Of a stretch of 64,000 nucleotides of DNA, positions 54,052-63,605 are shown in pieces. Below the pieces are notes generated by a model that was not told the origin of the DNA, ran no database searches, and worked only from the letters and a program-made list of their open reading frames with translations. The number at the start of each line of letters is the position of its first letter. The stretch's first letter is position 1. A program made the translations under genes and the position numbers. Origin of the DNA: G963663735 sp963663735 (lineage in GTDB: Bacteria > Acidobacteriota > UBA6911 > RPQK01 > JAPXNP01); NCBI GenBank assembly GCA_963663735.2, contig CAXXHN010000001.1, forward strand, positions 1,922,001-1,986,000. The letters are read 5' to 3'.

Positions 54052-55047
54052 CTACCTGAGCAGCCCGAATTCGACATCTGTAACCTTGGAGAGGGACTCT
54101 TCCATATAGGTTTTAATCTTTTTGATCAGGGTTTTTTCACTGAGCCTTATGGCCTCTCTGGTCACATCAAAGCGCTCAGCGATCTGCTGTAGAGTTTGTG
54201 GCTCCTGGGCGACCAGGCGCTCCCTGAGTATTACCTGTTCTCTTTCAGACAGAGTTTCAGAGAACTCTTCCATTTTTCGATTAAACAGTTCCTGCAGTTC
54301 ATTACGGGCCAGGGCATCGTCGATGGGAACCGAGGATGATTGCAGTGTATCTGAGACTTGCAGCGTATCGCTGTCCCCGATGGGGGCATCCAGGCTCAGG
54401 TCTTCAGATTTGATGTTACTGTTAACCGCAATCACATCTTCTTCAGAAGCATTCAGGTTAGTGGCAAGCAGGGGAATTGTGGGTTCGATCCCCTGCAGGC
54501 GAAGCCGTTCCTTTTCCTTCCTCAGGTTAAACAGGAGTTTACGGCGTTCATTGGTGGTTCCTATCCGGACTATCCTGAAATTGTCTATGATAAATTTAAT
54601 AATGTAGGCCTTAATCCACCAGGAAGCGTAGGTTGGCAGGCGGTTTCCCTTATATGGATCAAATCTTCTTACTGCCTCCATCAGCCCAATGTTTCCCTCC
54701 TGGATCAGGTCTATGATGTTGGAGTAGGCCCGGCTGTAAATCCTTGCGATTCTCACGACCAGTGACAGGTTGGCCGTAATAATCCGGTACGCGAAGCGCT
54801 CATCTCCAGTTTCCTGGTATTTGACGGCCAGATCATGTTCTTCGTCAGCTGAGAGTGATTTGAAATGTCTGATTTCAAGCAGGTAGCGTTGAAAAGGGTC
54901 AAGGCGGGTCAGGCCCCCCTGCACTCCGGACGAGACTTCTGGGTTCCCGTCCCCGGAGTCAGCAGGGAACTCCATCAGGATGTCTTCCTCTGAAATAATT
55001 GTTTCAGGATCTATCGGGGTGTCTGACATTATTTGAAATTTTAGCAT
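54052..55047 (-). CDS. rpoH: RpoH-like sigma-70 family factor
   Basis: A 331-residue factor; start at ATG 55047 with GGAAAG upstream, a second in-frame ATG lying at 55029. Region 2: IIDLIQEGNIGLMEAVRRFDPYKG and YASWWIKAYIIKF; region 4: LSEREQVILRERLV, then a helix-turn-helix (TLQQIAERFDVTREAIRLSEK). The RRKLLFNLRKEKERL segment resembles the RpoH box of heat-shock sigma-32. It lacks a long region 1.1, so it is an alternative factor. The heat-shock role is inferred from this similarity. Confidence 0.85.
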   Translation of the reverse strand: MLKFQIMSDTPIDPETIISEEDILMEFPADSGDGNPEVSSGVQGGLTRLDPFQRYLLEIRHFKSLSADEEHDLAVKYQETGDERFAYRIITANLSLVVRIARIYSRAYSNIIDLIQEGNIGLMEAVRRFDPYKGNRLPTYASWWIKAYIIKFIIDNFRIVRIGTTNERRKLLFNLRKEKERLRLQGIEPTIPLLATNLNASEEDVIAVNSNIKSEDLSLDAPIGDSDTLQVSDTLQSSSVPIDDALARNELQELFNRKMEEFSETLSEREQVILRERLVAQEPQTLQQIAERFDVTREAIRLSEKTLIKKIKTYMEESLSKVTDVEFGLLR

Positions 55048-55307
55048 AAAGAGCTTTCCATAATCTGGGGCAGGGGCTGTATCAGGAGGTAATCAAGCAG
55101 GCAGTAGCCCGGCTGGGATTTCAGGGAGAGTGCTTCTAAAAAGCAGAGGAATGGCGGGTTGCGGACCCTACTGTTACTCCGGGCTTTAATAAGAGGCAGG
55201 ATCTCTGGTATGATCAGCTCCTTCAGGCGTGCCGGGAATATTCGGCGCGGTAATTCGCAAATCCGAGACGGCATGCCTTCAGATCAATAAATTTTAAGGA
55301 GCCAGGA

Positions 55308-57968
55308 ATGCCGGAAATTCCAAATAAATACGTACATCTGGAAATTGAGGATAAATGGGGAAAGAAGTGGGATGAGTGGGAACTTTACCGCTGGGATCCA
55401 GACAGGGGAAGGGATGAGACGTTTGTCGTGGATACCCCTCCTCCTACGGTTTCAGGTTCCCTGCATGTTGGGCATGTATTCAGCTATACCCACCAGGACC
55501 TGATCGTACGGTACCAGAGAATGAAGGGGAAAAATATTGCCTACCCCATGGGATGGGACGATAACGGATTGCCGACTGAAAGAAGAGTCCAGAATTTGCT
55601 GGGAATCCAGTGTAATCCTCATCTTCCTTATGATAAGGATTGGAAACCAGAGAGAGCGAAGGCATCTGACAAACATGTAACAGAGGTTTCCAGGCTCAAT
55701 TTTATTGAAGCCTGTTCCGAGATTACGGATGAGGATGAGCAGGTTTTCGAGCATTTATGGAGGCGTCTTGGTTTATCTCTGGACTGGCATAAGCAGTATG
55801 CAACCATTGACGAACACTGTCGGAAGGTCTCTCAGTTGTCTTTTCTGGACCTGGTGGAAAAGGATCAGGTATACAATATTGAATCACCGACCATGTGGGA
55901 CATTGATTTTAAAACTGCAGTGGCTCAGGCTGAAGTGGAAGACCGTCCCCGGAATGGACTGTTCCACGATATAAGGTTTGGAGTGGAAGGCGGAGGGGAA
56001 CTTCTCATTTCGACAACCAGACCGGAACTCCTGGCAGCGTGTATTGCGGTTGTCGCCCACCCCAGTGATGAAAGGTACCAGGATCTTTTCGGGAGATACG
56101 CCATTACCCCGCTGTTTGGAGCCAGGGTTCCGATAGTAGCTGCCGGTCACGCAGATCCCGAAAAAGGAACAGGTATCCTCATGGTGTGTACATTTGGAGA
56201 CGCCATGGACGTTGACTGGTGGAAACAGTCCGCGCTGGCAGTCAAACAGATCATCGGCCGAAACGGACGCCTGCTCCCGGTGGAGTTCGGCTCAAGCCCC
56301 TTTGAAAGCACAGACCCAGAGAAGGCTCAGGCAGCCTGGTCCCGCCTGGAAGGGCTTACTGCCAGCCAGGCTAAAAAGATCTCGGCTGAACTCCTGGCTG
56401 AAGTAGGTAGTTTTGTTGACGGTAGCAGTGCTGCCATGTTGAGTGAACCCAGGCCAGTGGAACAGGTGGTCAAGTTTTACGAAAAAGGCGAAAGGCCACT
56501 GGAGTTTGTTACAACCAGGCAGTGGTTTGTAAAGATTCTGGATTATAAGGATGAACTGAAGGAGCAGGGAGAAAAAATCAAATGGCATCCTTCCTACATG
56601 AGGAGCCGATACCAGAATTGGGTTGAAGGACTGAATCAGGACTGGTGTATCTCCAGGCAGCGGTATTTTGGAGTTCCTTTTCCGGTCTGGTATCCAGTAG
56701 GCCCGGATGGTGAACCTGTTTATTCGTCTCCCATATTTGCTGAGGCGGCAAAACTCCCGGTGGACCCCCTGTCCACTCCAGCCCCGGGATATTCCGAGGA
56801 GCAGAGAGATAAACCGGGCGGCTTTTCCGGTGAGCCGGATGTCATGGATACATGGGCCACTTCTTCGCTTACTCCCCAGATCCAGTCTGGGTGGGGAGTT
56901 GATCCTGAAAAGCATTCGAAGCTTTTTCCCATGGATGTCAGGCCCCAGTCTCATGAGATCATAAGGACCTGGGCTTTCTATACGATAGTCAAGGCCTGGA
57001 TGCATGAAAACGAGATCCCTTGGCGGCATGTGGTTATTTCAGGCTGGATTCTGGATCCTGACCGGAAAAAGATGTCTAAATCCAAGGGGAATGTAGTCAC
57101 ACCAGAGGACCTTCTAACCGAATGGTCATCAGATGCCATAAGGTACTGGGCGGCCAGGGCAAGACTGGGGACCGACACAGCATATGACCCGGGAGTTTTT
57201 AAGGTTGGACGCAGGCTGGCCGTCAAATTATTTAATGCCAGCCGTTTTGTGATAATGCAACTGGACCGGGGGGCAGGCCCCGGAGGCTATCCTGGCGTTG
57301 ACAGCATTACCGAGCCGCTGGATGTGGCGTTGGTTGGGCGTATGAGGAAGGTCATAACTCAGGCTACGGATTCCTTTGAATCTTTTGACTATGCCGCCGC
57401 ACTCCAGGTTTCAGAGGAGGCCTTCTGGCATTTTTGTGACCATTACCTGGAACTGGTAAAGATTCGTTCCTACCAGGATGATGATACGCCTGCAAGGAGG
57501 TCTGCACTGGCAGGCCTGAACTGGGGCCTGAAAGCTTTCCTGCGGCTGCTGGCTCCATTCCTCCCCTATATGACTGAGGAAGTATGGTCATGGAGGTTCT
57601 CAGGCGACGGCAGAAACCGTTCTGTCCATACTACCCAGTGGCCTGCAATAGGCGAAGTTGCTTCGGTTCCAGCACCACTGCATGAGGATACGTTTAATGC
57701 CGCTGTTGATGTGCTGAGCGAGATCAGAGCTACAAAAACACAGGATAAAAAAAGCCTGAGATGGCCGGTAAGCCGATTGGTTGTGACAGCGTCCAAAGAT
57801 CAGCTGGAGGCCCTGGCCCCGGTTTTGGAGGATGTTCTTCTGGCCGGAAACGTGCCGGTCGATGTCACCGAAACCATAACAGGAATACCGGGTGAAGGCA
57901 GAAAATTCCTGGTGAATACCGAACTGGCTGAAAAAAAGGAGGAAGGTGAGACAGACGGTAATAACTGA
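55308..57968 (+). CDS. valS: Valyl-tRNA synthetase, noncanonical (archaeal/rickettsial-like) type
   Basis: An 886-residue class I synthetase. The HIGH-type motif is LHVGHVFSY within VDTPPPTVSGSLHVGH; KMSKS appears as KKMSKSKGN. The run GWDDNGLPTERRVQN is characteristic of the type found in archaea, Rickettsiales and some Actinobacteria, unlike the usual bacterial GTDHAGIATQ form. The editing domain (STTRPELLAACIAVVAHP) is present. The usual C-terminal coiled coil is absent or short. AAGGAGCCAGGA precedes the ATG. It is divergent from the sigma factor gene. Confidence 0.93.
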   Translation: MPEIPNKYVHLEIEDKWGKKWDEWELYRWDPDRGRDETFVVDTPPPTVSGSLHVGHVFSYTHQDLIVRYQRMKGKNIAYPMGWDDNGLPTERRVQNLLGIQCNPHLPYDKDWKPERAKASDKHVTEVSRLNFIEACSEITDEDEQVFEHLWRRLGLSLDWHKQYATIDEHCRKVSQLSFLDLVEKDQVYNIESPTMWDIDFKTAVAQAEVEDRPRNGLFHDIRFGVEGGGELLISTTRPELLAACIAVVAHPSDERYQDLFGRYAITPLFGARVPIVAAGHADPEKGTGILMVCTFGDAMDVDWWKQSALAVKQIIGRNGRLLPVEFGSSPFESTDPEKAQAAWSRLEGLTASQAKKISAELLAEVGSFVDGSSAAMLSEPRPVEQVVKFYEKGERPLEFVTTRQWFVKILDYKDELKEQGEKIKWHPSYMRSRYQNWVEGLNQDWCISRQRYFGVPFPVWYPVGPDGEPVYSSPIFAEAAKLPVDPLSTPAPGYSEEQRDKPGGFSGEPDVMDTWATSSLTPQIQSGWGVDPEKHSKLFPMDVRPQSHEIIRTWAFYTIVKAWMHENEIPWRHVVISGWILDPDRKKMSKSKGNVVTPEDLLTEWSSDAIRYWAARARLGTDTAYDPGVFKVGRRLAVKLFNASRFVIMQLDRGAGPGGYPGVDSITEPLDVALVGRMRKVITQATDSFESFDYAAALQVSEEAFWHFCDHYLELVKIRSYQDDDTPARRSALAGLNWGLKAFLRLLAPFLPYMTEEVWSWRFSGDGRNRSVHTTQWPAIGEVASVPAPLHEDTFNAAVDVLSEIRATKTQDKKSLRWPVSRLVVTASKDQLEALAPVLEDVLLAGNVPVDVTETITGIPGEGRKFLVNTELAEKKEEGETDGNN

Positions 57969-58109
57969 ATCGTGAATTCAGATATTTGAAGGAAAAACAC
58001 CGGGAATTGGGGCGGAAGAATCAGGACGTACTACCTGTGATCCCTTACTTTCAGAGGATACAATTCGCCCTCTATCGGGTAATATTATTCACAAACCCTG
58101 TTATGATCC

Positions 58110-58162
58110 AAAAAAAGCTGCCTTTTAAGCACTGAGCGTTCTTAAAAAAGCAGCTTTTTTTT
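58110..58162. terminator. Bidirectional terminator downstream of valS
   Basis: AAAAAAAGCTGC (58110-58121) and GCAGCTTTTTTTT (58150-58162) form a stem with T-runs on both outer sides, so it can serve valS (rightward) and the small AT-rich gene (leftward), whose stop codon lies within it. Confidence 0.8.
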
Positions 58163-58493
58163 GGCATTTGATCTTATAACCTAGTCTCTGCCTGATAGCT
58201 ACATGGTCTAAATCAGCCAGTTCACACCAAAAGGGGAAACCATCGTCGTCACTAGCTATCCAGTCAATAGCTTTTTCTTTAAGTTGTACGTAATCTTTCC
58301 TCGATGATTCCTTGACGATATAGAGGTCCACGATCGCTTCCTGCCAGGCCTGCTTTAAAATCGCTACGGCAAGATTTCTTTCGGATCGGTATTCAGGTTG
58401 TGCTTTGTTTGCATCGTGACTATTCGCTAATCTGTTAAATCCCACGGAGTTAATAATAGCACAGGAATTGGAATATCCCACAAAATTTTTCAA
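58125..58493 (-). CDS. AT-rich orphan protein of mobile-element type
   Basis: A 122-residue frame starting at TTG 58493 without a clear ribosome binding site or an in-frame ATG. The middle and end (AVAILKQAWQEAIVDLYIVK, AIDWIASDDDGFPFWCELADLD) resemble small phage- or plasmid-associated proteins of unknown function that I recall with an SDDxxFPFxCELAGLD motif. Its lower G+C and odd start suggest horizontal acquisition or partial decay of the 5' end. Confidence 0.5.
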   Translation of the reverse strand: MKNFVGYSNSCAIINSVGFNRLANSHDANKAQPEYRSERNLAVAILKQAWQEAIVDLYIVKESSRKDYVQLKEKAIDWIASDDDGFPFWCELADLDHVAIRQRLGYKIKCQKKAAFLRTLSA

Positions 58494-58776
58494 TAAATTT
58501 TTGCTGAATAAAAAGTAGTTATTTTTACCTGATTGCCAGGATTGTTTTCTGGATTTAAGTGATTGATTTAAAATAAATTACCCTATATTTAATAAACTCG
58601 AGCAGGCCTGGGGATGAACCGGAAAGAGTATCCTTCTTTCCTCCCTTTTCCTTTTTATTTCAATCTTTGCGGGGCGGTTGATTATCTGGTAAATTTCTGT
58701 TCTCAGATGATTATTTCAGGATATGTTTATGAGGCATTTCCCAGATAAGAATTTTGTTTAAGCGGGAAGGAAAAAC

Positions 58777-59640
58777 GTGGAAAATCATCAAGAAGGAATT
58801 CCCTACAGTACAGTTCGGAAACCATTTCAGGAAGGTGAACCGATAATCATTATTGAACCTCAGGGGCAGAAACATTTTTTAACCCTGCGCCGGAAGGACA
58901 AGTTCCATCACATTCGTATGGGGCATATTGCTCACGATGAAATCATAGGTTCACTGCCTGGAGTGCTGTTAAAAAGCGAGCAGGGACAACCCGTGGTTTG
59001 CCTGCGCCTCTCATTTGAAGACTATATTCTCAAGAGGCTGAAACGCCGTACATCAATCATACACCCCAAAGATTTAGCCTTTCTTGTTATGAGGGGGGAC
59101 CTGTATCCCGGAGCCAGTGTACTGGAAGCAGGTATAGGATCAGGATCGGCGACTACCATGCTTTTGCGGCTGCTGGGAAAAGGCGGACGCCTCATTTCCT
59201 GCGAACGGAGAAGTGAGTTTATAAAACCAGCCCTGGAAAATGTTGAGGAATACAGGCGACTTTTCGGTGATTCCGGCTCTATCCATCAGGTAGTGCAGGG
59301 TGATGTGTATCATGGAATAGCGGCGGCTGATTTAGATATGATTCTCCTGGATGTACCGGATCCTGAGCTGGCCGCGCCATTTGCCTGGAAATCCCTGCGT
59401 CCGGGTGGGATTCTGCTCTCCTGGCTTCCTACCGTAAACCAGGTTTATATCCTGGGCAGGCACCTGCAGCAATTTGATGGTTGGGGTGTGGTGGAAATCA
59501 GGGAGTTGATTCAGCGGAGTTGGGATATCGATGAGAACGCCCTTCGTCCATTCCATAAAATGATCGCTCATACCGGATTTATGGTTCGTGCCAGGAAGCT
59601 TGATACCAATAGATTTTATAAATCTGATTTTAAGGAATGA
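58777..59640 (+). CDS. trmI: tRNA (adenine-58-N1)-methyltransferase TrmI
   Basis: A 287-residue SAM-dependent methyltransferase starting at GTG 58777 with GGGAAGG upstream. Seen: an N-terminal beta domain (VVCLRLSFEDYILKRLKRRT), the motif IIHPKDLAFLVMRGDLYPGASVLEAGIGSGS holding the SAM-binding GxGxG, and LLDVPDPELAAPFAWKSLRPGG, motif IV with Asp. TrmI makes m1A58 in the T-loop of tRNAs and is common in thermophiles and in several bacterial phyla. Confidence 0.88.
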   Translation: MENHQEGIPYSTVRKPFQEGEPIIIIEPQGQKHFLTLRRKDKFHHIRMGHIAHDEIIGSLPGVLLKSEQGQPVVCLRLSFEDYILKRLKRRTSIIHPKDLAFLVMRGDLYPGASVLEAGIGSGSATTMLLRLLGKGGRLISCERRSEFIKPALENVEEYRRLFGDSGSIHQVVQGDVYHGIAAADLDMILLDVPDPELAAPFAWKSLRPGGILLSWLPTVNQVYILGRHLQQFDGWGVVEIRELIQRSWDIDENALRPFHKMIAHTGFMVRARKLDTNRFYKSDFKE

Positions 59641-59712
59641 TTTTTATCAATAGCAGTGATTGTCAGTAGTGTGTATCATACTGACAGATAACAATCGGGG
59701 AGGCAGCCAGAG

Positions 59713-60387
59713 ATGAAACAGCCTGAAATTCCAGTGGTTAGCGGTTCTCAGGTTGAGAGTTTATGCAAAGTGGCGGAAGTGAGGCGGATTCTGATATCAA
59801 TGAAAGCCGCGCTTCCTGAGAAGAAAAAGGGTTGCGTTGCAGTTACAAGCACCAACCCGGCTGAGGGTAAAACAATCCTTTCCACCATGCTGGCTTCGGC
59901 TGTTGCGGATTGCGAAGCCAAGAAGGTGCTGGCTGTGGACTTGAACTGGAGAAATCCCGGGCTGCATAGTGCTTTCGAGATTGAAAGGTCATTTGATTTA
60001 GATGCTTTTCTTGATGGCGATAATCCAAAAGCGCATATCCAGAATACAAAGATAAAAGGGCTGGATGTCCTGACTGCCCCTAGCAGGGCGCAACTTGCAG
60101 GCCATAGGAACCTTTCCTTTATGGCCCTTTCGGTTGTTGAAGTGGTGAGAGACCTTTATGACTTTGTTTTGCTGGACACCTCCTCTGTTTTTCCAACAAA
60201 CAGAAACATGGTAGATCCTGTCGTGGTAGCAACAGCCTGCGATGGAGTAATTATGACGGTTCTGGCCGCAGTAACTCCAAAAACAATGGTAAGGCGAGCC
60301 GTGGTAAATATGGAGGTTTCAGGTGTTACGGTACTCGGGATCGTGATGAACCAGTGGAAGAATCTGGAGAATTCATGCAGGTTCTGA
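59713..60387 (+). CDS. BY-kinase-type (CpsD/CapB-like) ATPase
   Basis: A 224-residue P-loop ATPase. Walker A is TSTNPAEGKTI, Walker A' is KVLAVDLNWRNPGLH and Walker B is DFVLLDTSSVF, as in bacterial tyrosine kinases and CpsD-type proteins. The C-terminus (VMNQWKNLENSCRF) lacks the Tyr cluster normally autophosphorylated by BY-kinases, so signalling may be altered or the protein acts as an ATPase partner only. GGAGG precedes the ATG. The next gene encodes a Wzz-like activator-type protein. Confidence 0.8.
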   Translation: MKQPEIPVVSGSQVESLCKVAEVRRILISMKAALPEKKKGCVAVTSTNPAEGKTILSTMLASAVADCEAKKVLAVDLNWRNPGLHSAFEIERSFDLDAFLDGDNPKAHIQNTKIKGLDVLTAPSRAQLAGHRNLSFMALSVVEVVRDLYDFVLLDTSSVFPTNRNMVDPVVVATACDGVIMTVLAAVTPKTMVRRAVVNMEVSGVTVLGIVMNQWKNLENSCRF

Positions 60388-60454
60388 ATCTGGAAAGTAC
60401 AGATTATAAGGGCGGGGCGCTGTCATCACTGCCAAGAGGTACGGAGATATCCTT

Positions 60455-61249
60455 ATGAGGGACTTTGATTGTTTGGTTAAAAGATACCTGAATATATTTT
60501 TGGTTAAACCCAAGTTCCTTTTAATAACCGTAGTGATCCCGATCCTTTTTTATGTCTATACCCTGACCATTCCCATATCCTATGAGATATCCAATTCTAT
60601 AGCGTGCACCGGGGAGACGGTTTTTGATTTACCCGGACCTGACAGGAGTCTGGTGAGCCGGGAAAATCTTCTGCTGGAACCTGACCTGATTTTCTTGAAC
60701 GGATCCCTGGTAGCTGAACTCAATCACCTGATTACCCGCAACTGGGAAAATCGCGATGCAGGTAACACCGGAATGAATGAGAGCATTATGGAGAGTCTTT
60801 CCCTGGAGCTTTCCGGCGATGATCAACTAAAGGTCATATACAGGGGGCCCCAGTTATCCGCAGGGAGCATGATGGTGTATTTCTACAGCCGTAAACTGCT
60901 CAGTCATTCCGCCACGAACGAGATTACCGACCAGGAACGTTCTTCCGGCATCACAGGAGCAGCAGGAATCGGTTTCTATAACATGAATCTGGAGGTTCTG
61001 AAGCATTACGGGTTATGGAACCAGGATCGCCTCTATCCGTTGGGAATGGTGATAGTTTTTTCTTTCCTGATTATGATGATTGTGGTGGGCGTTGCAGAGT
61101 GGATGGACTCCTCCCTCAAGACCGAACAGCAGGCTAGCCGATACCTGGACCTGCCAGTCCTTGGGGCCTTTCCGAATTTTCAGGAACTGGGGACTATCCT
61201 CAACAGTCCAACCGGCACACCTGATTCTGAAGATCATTTCCAGGCTTGA
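60455..61249 (+). CDS. Wzz-like membrane protein (polysaccharide co-polymerase type)
   Basis: A 264-residue protein with a transmembrane helix near residues 21-42 (FLLITVVIPILFYVYTLTI), an extracytoplasmic domain of ~150 residues and a second helix (LGMVIVFSFLIMMIVVGVAEWM), typical of Wzz/PCP proteins that pair with BY-kinases and control polysaccharide chain length or export. GGAG precedes the ATG. No polymerase or flippase is visible next to it. The coiled extracytoplasmic part is shorter than usual. Confidence 0.7.
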   Translation: MRDFDCLVKRYLNIFLVKPKFLLITVVIPILFYVYTLTIPISYEISNSIACTGETVFDLPGPDRSLVSRENLLLEPDLIFLNGSLVAELNHLITRNWENRDAGNTGMNESIMESLSLELSGDDQLKVIYRGPQLSAGSMMVYFYSRKLLSHSATNEITDQERSSGITGAAGIGFYNMNLEVLKHYGLWNQDRLYPLGMVIVFSFLIMMIVVGVAEWMDSSLKTEQQASRYLDLPVLGAFPNFQELGTILNSPTGTPDSEDHFQA

Positions 61250-61775
61250 TCCGCAGTTCACATCGCATTGCTGCGGCGAATCCATCTTATCCTGACTGCC
61301 TTATGCTTCTTGCCCCTCCTTGATGTTTTGCCCTGCACAACTATGGAGGTTTCACTGACCTTCCTGATAACCCCTGTCTGGCCTGCTTCTTTGTGGCCGT
61401 GTTGCCTGATCAGGTGAAAAATGCGGAAGAGAGGTTTCCTGGGCGTAAGCTTGAAAAGACCCACAGGAGCAGCTGGAATTGTCGCGGCAACTCACGCCGG
61501 CAGTAACAATCAGATATAATTGAAGTTAGGATAAGGCGCAGGTGGCAGAGATCTTACCCCCGGCTCTGAGAGAAGTAGATTTTTACATAAAAAATCAATA
61601 TATGAATAGCAAGGGCTTGCCTTTTACCAGGAAATCTGTAACCTGTAAGACAGTCATTTTTTTTGAGTTCTTTAGGACAGCCGCAGGCAGGGTCTTGGAC
61701 TTTGCCTTTTCGGATGCTCTTAAGGTTGATTGTTGTTTTCTTATGCCCATGAAAGTGTGGGGATTGGTGAAGAGG
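61250..61775. other. Intergenic region upstream of hoxF
   Basis: About 525 bases. The hoxF frame is open back to 61542 but the added 78 residues are not like HoxF. A minus-strand frame (61258-61464) encodes a very basic peptide with a poor start and is not accepted as a gene. GATATAAT at 61513-61520 is a possible -10 box without a convincing -35. No terminator was seen for the Wzz-like gene. Confidence 0.4.
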
Positions 61776-63590
61776 ATGAGTAATAATTTGGAACAAACCA
61801 TTGAAAGAATTTGCCATAATTACGACAATGACCGGACTCTCATGATGAATGTTGTGAGTGACGTTCAGGCCGAGTTGAAAGGTCTTTCCAGTGAAGCTTT
61901 AGACCTTATTGCCCGTCACCTGAATACTCACAGGGTGGAAGTTGAAAGCGTGGTTTCTTTTTATGCGTTTTACTCCCAGGAATCGACCGGTAAGGTAGTC
62001 ATTCGACTTTGCAATGACGTTATCGACCGGCTCCGGGGTGTATCGCATATTGCGAAAGCATTCGAGGAAGCACTGGGAATCAAAATGGGCGAAACAACTC
62101 CTGACGGAACGATATCCCTGGAGTGGACGCCTTGCATAGGAATGTGCGACCAGGCTCCTGCTGCCTTGATAAATGATGAGGTAGTCACAAATTTAACTTC
62201 TGATAAGGTCCGCCAGATAGTTGATGAGCTCAAGGAAAACCCTGACCCGACAAAGCTCCACAAGGAGTTGGGTGATGGAAATAATTCAAACGAGCTGGTC
62301 AATTCGATGGTCAGGAACAACATTCGGATGAGCGGCCCAGTTGTATTAGCTCCTTTCAGGAGTGGTCAGGCGCTGGCCAGGGCCCTGTCACTGCACCCGG
62401 CTGAAGTGATAAGGAATGTCAAGACTGCCCGTTTAAGAGGTCGGGGCGGTGCCGGATTCCCAACCGGTATGAAATGGGAGTTTACCCGTTCAGCCAAAGG
62501 AGATAAGCGTTATATCCTCTGCAATGCTGATGAAGGTGAGCCCGGAACCTTTAAAGACCGTGTATTGCTTACGGAATATCCTGACCTTGTTTTCGAAGGG
62601 ATGACCGTGGGGGGCTATGCGGTAGGGGCTGAGTGCGGAATCGTGTATCTTCGCGCCGAATACGCTTACCTCCGTGAGTTTCTGGAGAGCGTTCTTGAAA
62701 ATCGCAGGAATCTGGGCCTCCTTGGCAAGGATGTCTGCGGTAAGAAGGGTTTTAGTTTTGATATTCGTATCCAGATGGGAGCCGGGGCATACATCTGCGG
62801 GGAAGAAACCGCTTTGATCAGTTCCTGCGAAGGCTTGAGAGGCGACCCGAAAAATCGTCCTCCTTTCCCCGCCCAGAAGGGATACATGGGTTGTCCGACA
62901 TCTGTGAACAATGTTGAAACATTCTGCTGTGTTGCCCGGATCATGGAAGAGGGGCCAGGATGGTTTTCACAACTTGGGTCTGAAGGAAGTGCGGGCACAA
63001 AGATTCTCAGTATAGGCGGTGACTGCATGAGGCCGGGAATCTACGAGATTCCCTTTGGGACCAAGTTGAGTGAAGTTCTCAAGCTTGCCGGTGCCTCTAA
63101 TGCCATCGCTGTTCAGATCGGAGGCCCAAGCGGCCAGATGGTAGACCCTGGACAGTTTGAAAGGACTATTTGTTATGACGACCTGGCAACAGGTGGCGCC
63201 ATGACGGTTTTCGGTCCTGGCACTGATCTTCTGGAGGTTGTGGAAGAGTACATGGAATTTTTTATTGAGGAGAGCTGCGGATACTGCACCCCTTGTCGAG
63301 TCGGAAATGTGCTCCTGAAAAAGGAGATCAGCAAGATGAGGGCGGGAAACGGGCAACCTGAAGACCTTGTGTACCTGGAAGATCTGGGGAACACGGTTAA
63401 GCTGGCCAGTCGATGCGGGTTGGGCCAGACGTCCGCCAATCCAGTACTCTCAACACTGAAGAATTTCAGGTCTCTTTATGAGTCTCGTGTAAATGAGTCA
63501 GGGGATGGAAGACAGCCTGGTTTTTCGCTGTCTTCTGCGGTTAAAGAAGCCTCGGGAATTGCCGGGCGGAAATCAGTACACCTGAATTAA
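61776..63590 (+). CDS. hoxF: HoxF, diaphorase flavoprotein subunit of NAD(P)-linked hydrogenase
   Basis: A 604-residue fusion of NuoE-like (~1-165) and NuoF-like domains, start at ATG 61776 after AGAGG. The NuoF part has the FMN motif RGRGGAGFPTGMKW, NADEGEPGTFKDR, GAGAYICGEETAL and the 4Fe-4S site SCGYCTPC...RCGLG. In the NuoE part the [2Fe-2S] ligands would be Cys79, position 84, Cys120 and Cys124; position 84 is Asp where NuoE has Cys. HoxFU transfers electrons between NAD(P)H and the HoxYH hydrogenase; genes for the latter presumably follow. NADH-quinone oxidoreductase or formate dehydrogenase-linked HndC-type proteins are alternatives, but the hoxU neighbour favours Hox. Confidence 0.85.
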   Translation: MSNNLEQTIERICHNYDNDRTLMMNVVSDVQAELKGLSSEALDLIARHLNTHRVEVESVVSFYAFYSQESTGKVVIRLCNDVIDRLRGVSHIAKAFEEALGIKMGETTPDGTISLEWTPCIGMCDQAPAALINDEVVTNLTSDKVRQIVDELKENPDPTKLHKELGDGNNSNELVNSMVRNNIRMSGPVVLAPFRSGQALARALSLHPAEVIRNVKTARLRGRGGAGFPTGMKWEFTRSAKGDKRYILCNADEGEPGTFKDRVLLTEYPDLVFEGMTVGGYAVGAECGIVYLRAEYAYLREFLESVLENRRNLGLLGKDVCGKKGFSFDIRIQMGAGAYICGEETALISSCEGLRGDPKNRPPFPAQKGYMGCPTSVNNVETFCCVARIMEEGPGWFSQLGSEGSAGTKILSIGGDCMRPGIYEIPFGTKLSEVLKLAGASNAIAVQIGGPSGQMVDPGQFERTICYDDLATGGAMTVFGPGTDLLEVVEEYMEFFIEESCGYCTPCRVGNVLLKKEISKMRAGNGQPEDLVYLEDLGNTVKLASRCGLGQTSANPVLSTLKNFRSLYESRVNESGDGRQPGFSLSSAVKEASGIAGRKSVHLN

Positions 63591-63605
63591 TAGTTGGAGG
63601 TTGAA

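Noticed and set aside
55041..55274. Minus-strand 77-codon frame upstream of the sigma factor gene
   Set aside because: Overlaps the start of the sigma factor gene, has no ribosome binding site or family character, and lies in a divergent promoter region.
61258..61464. Minus-strand 68-codon basic frame upstream of hoxF
   Set aside because: GTG start without a Shine-Dalgarno, low-complexity basic composition and no family match.
61513..61520. TATAAT-like box as hoxF promoter
   Set aside because: No matching -35 element at a proper distance; mentioned only as a possibility.
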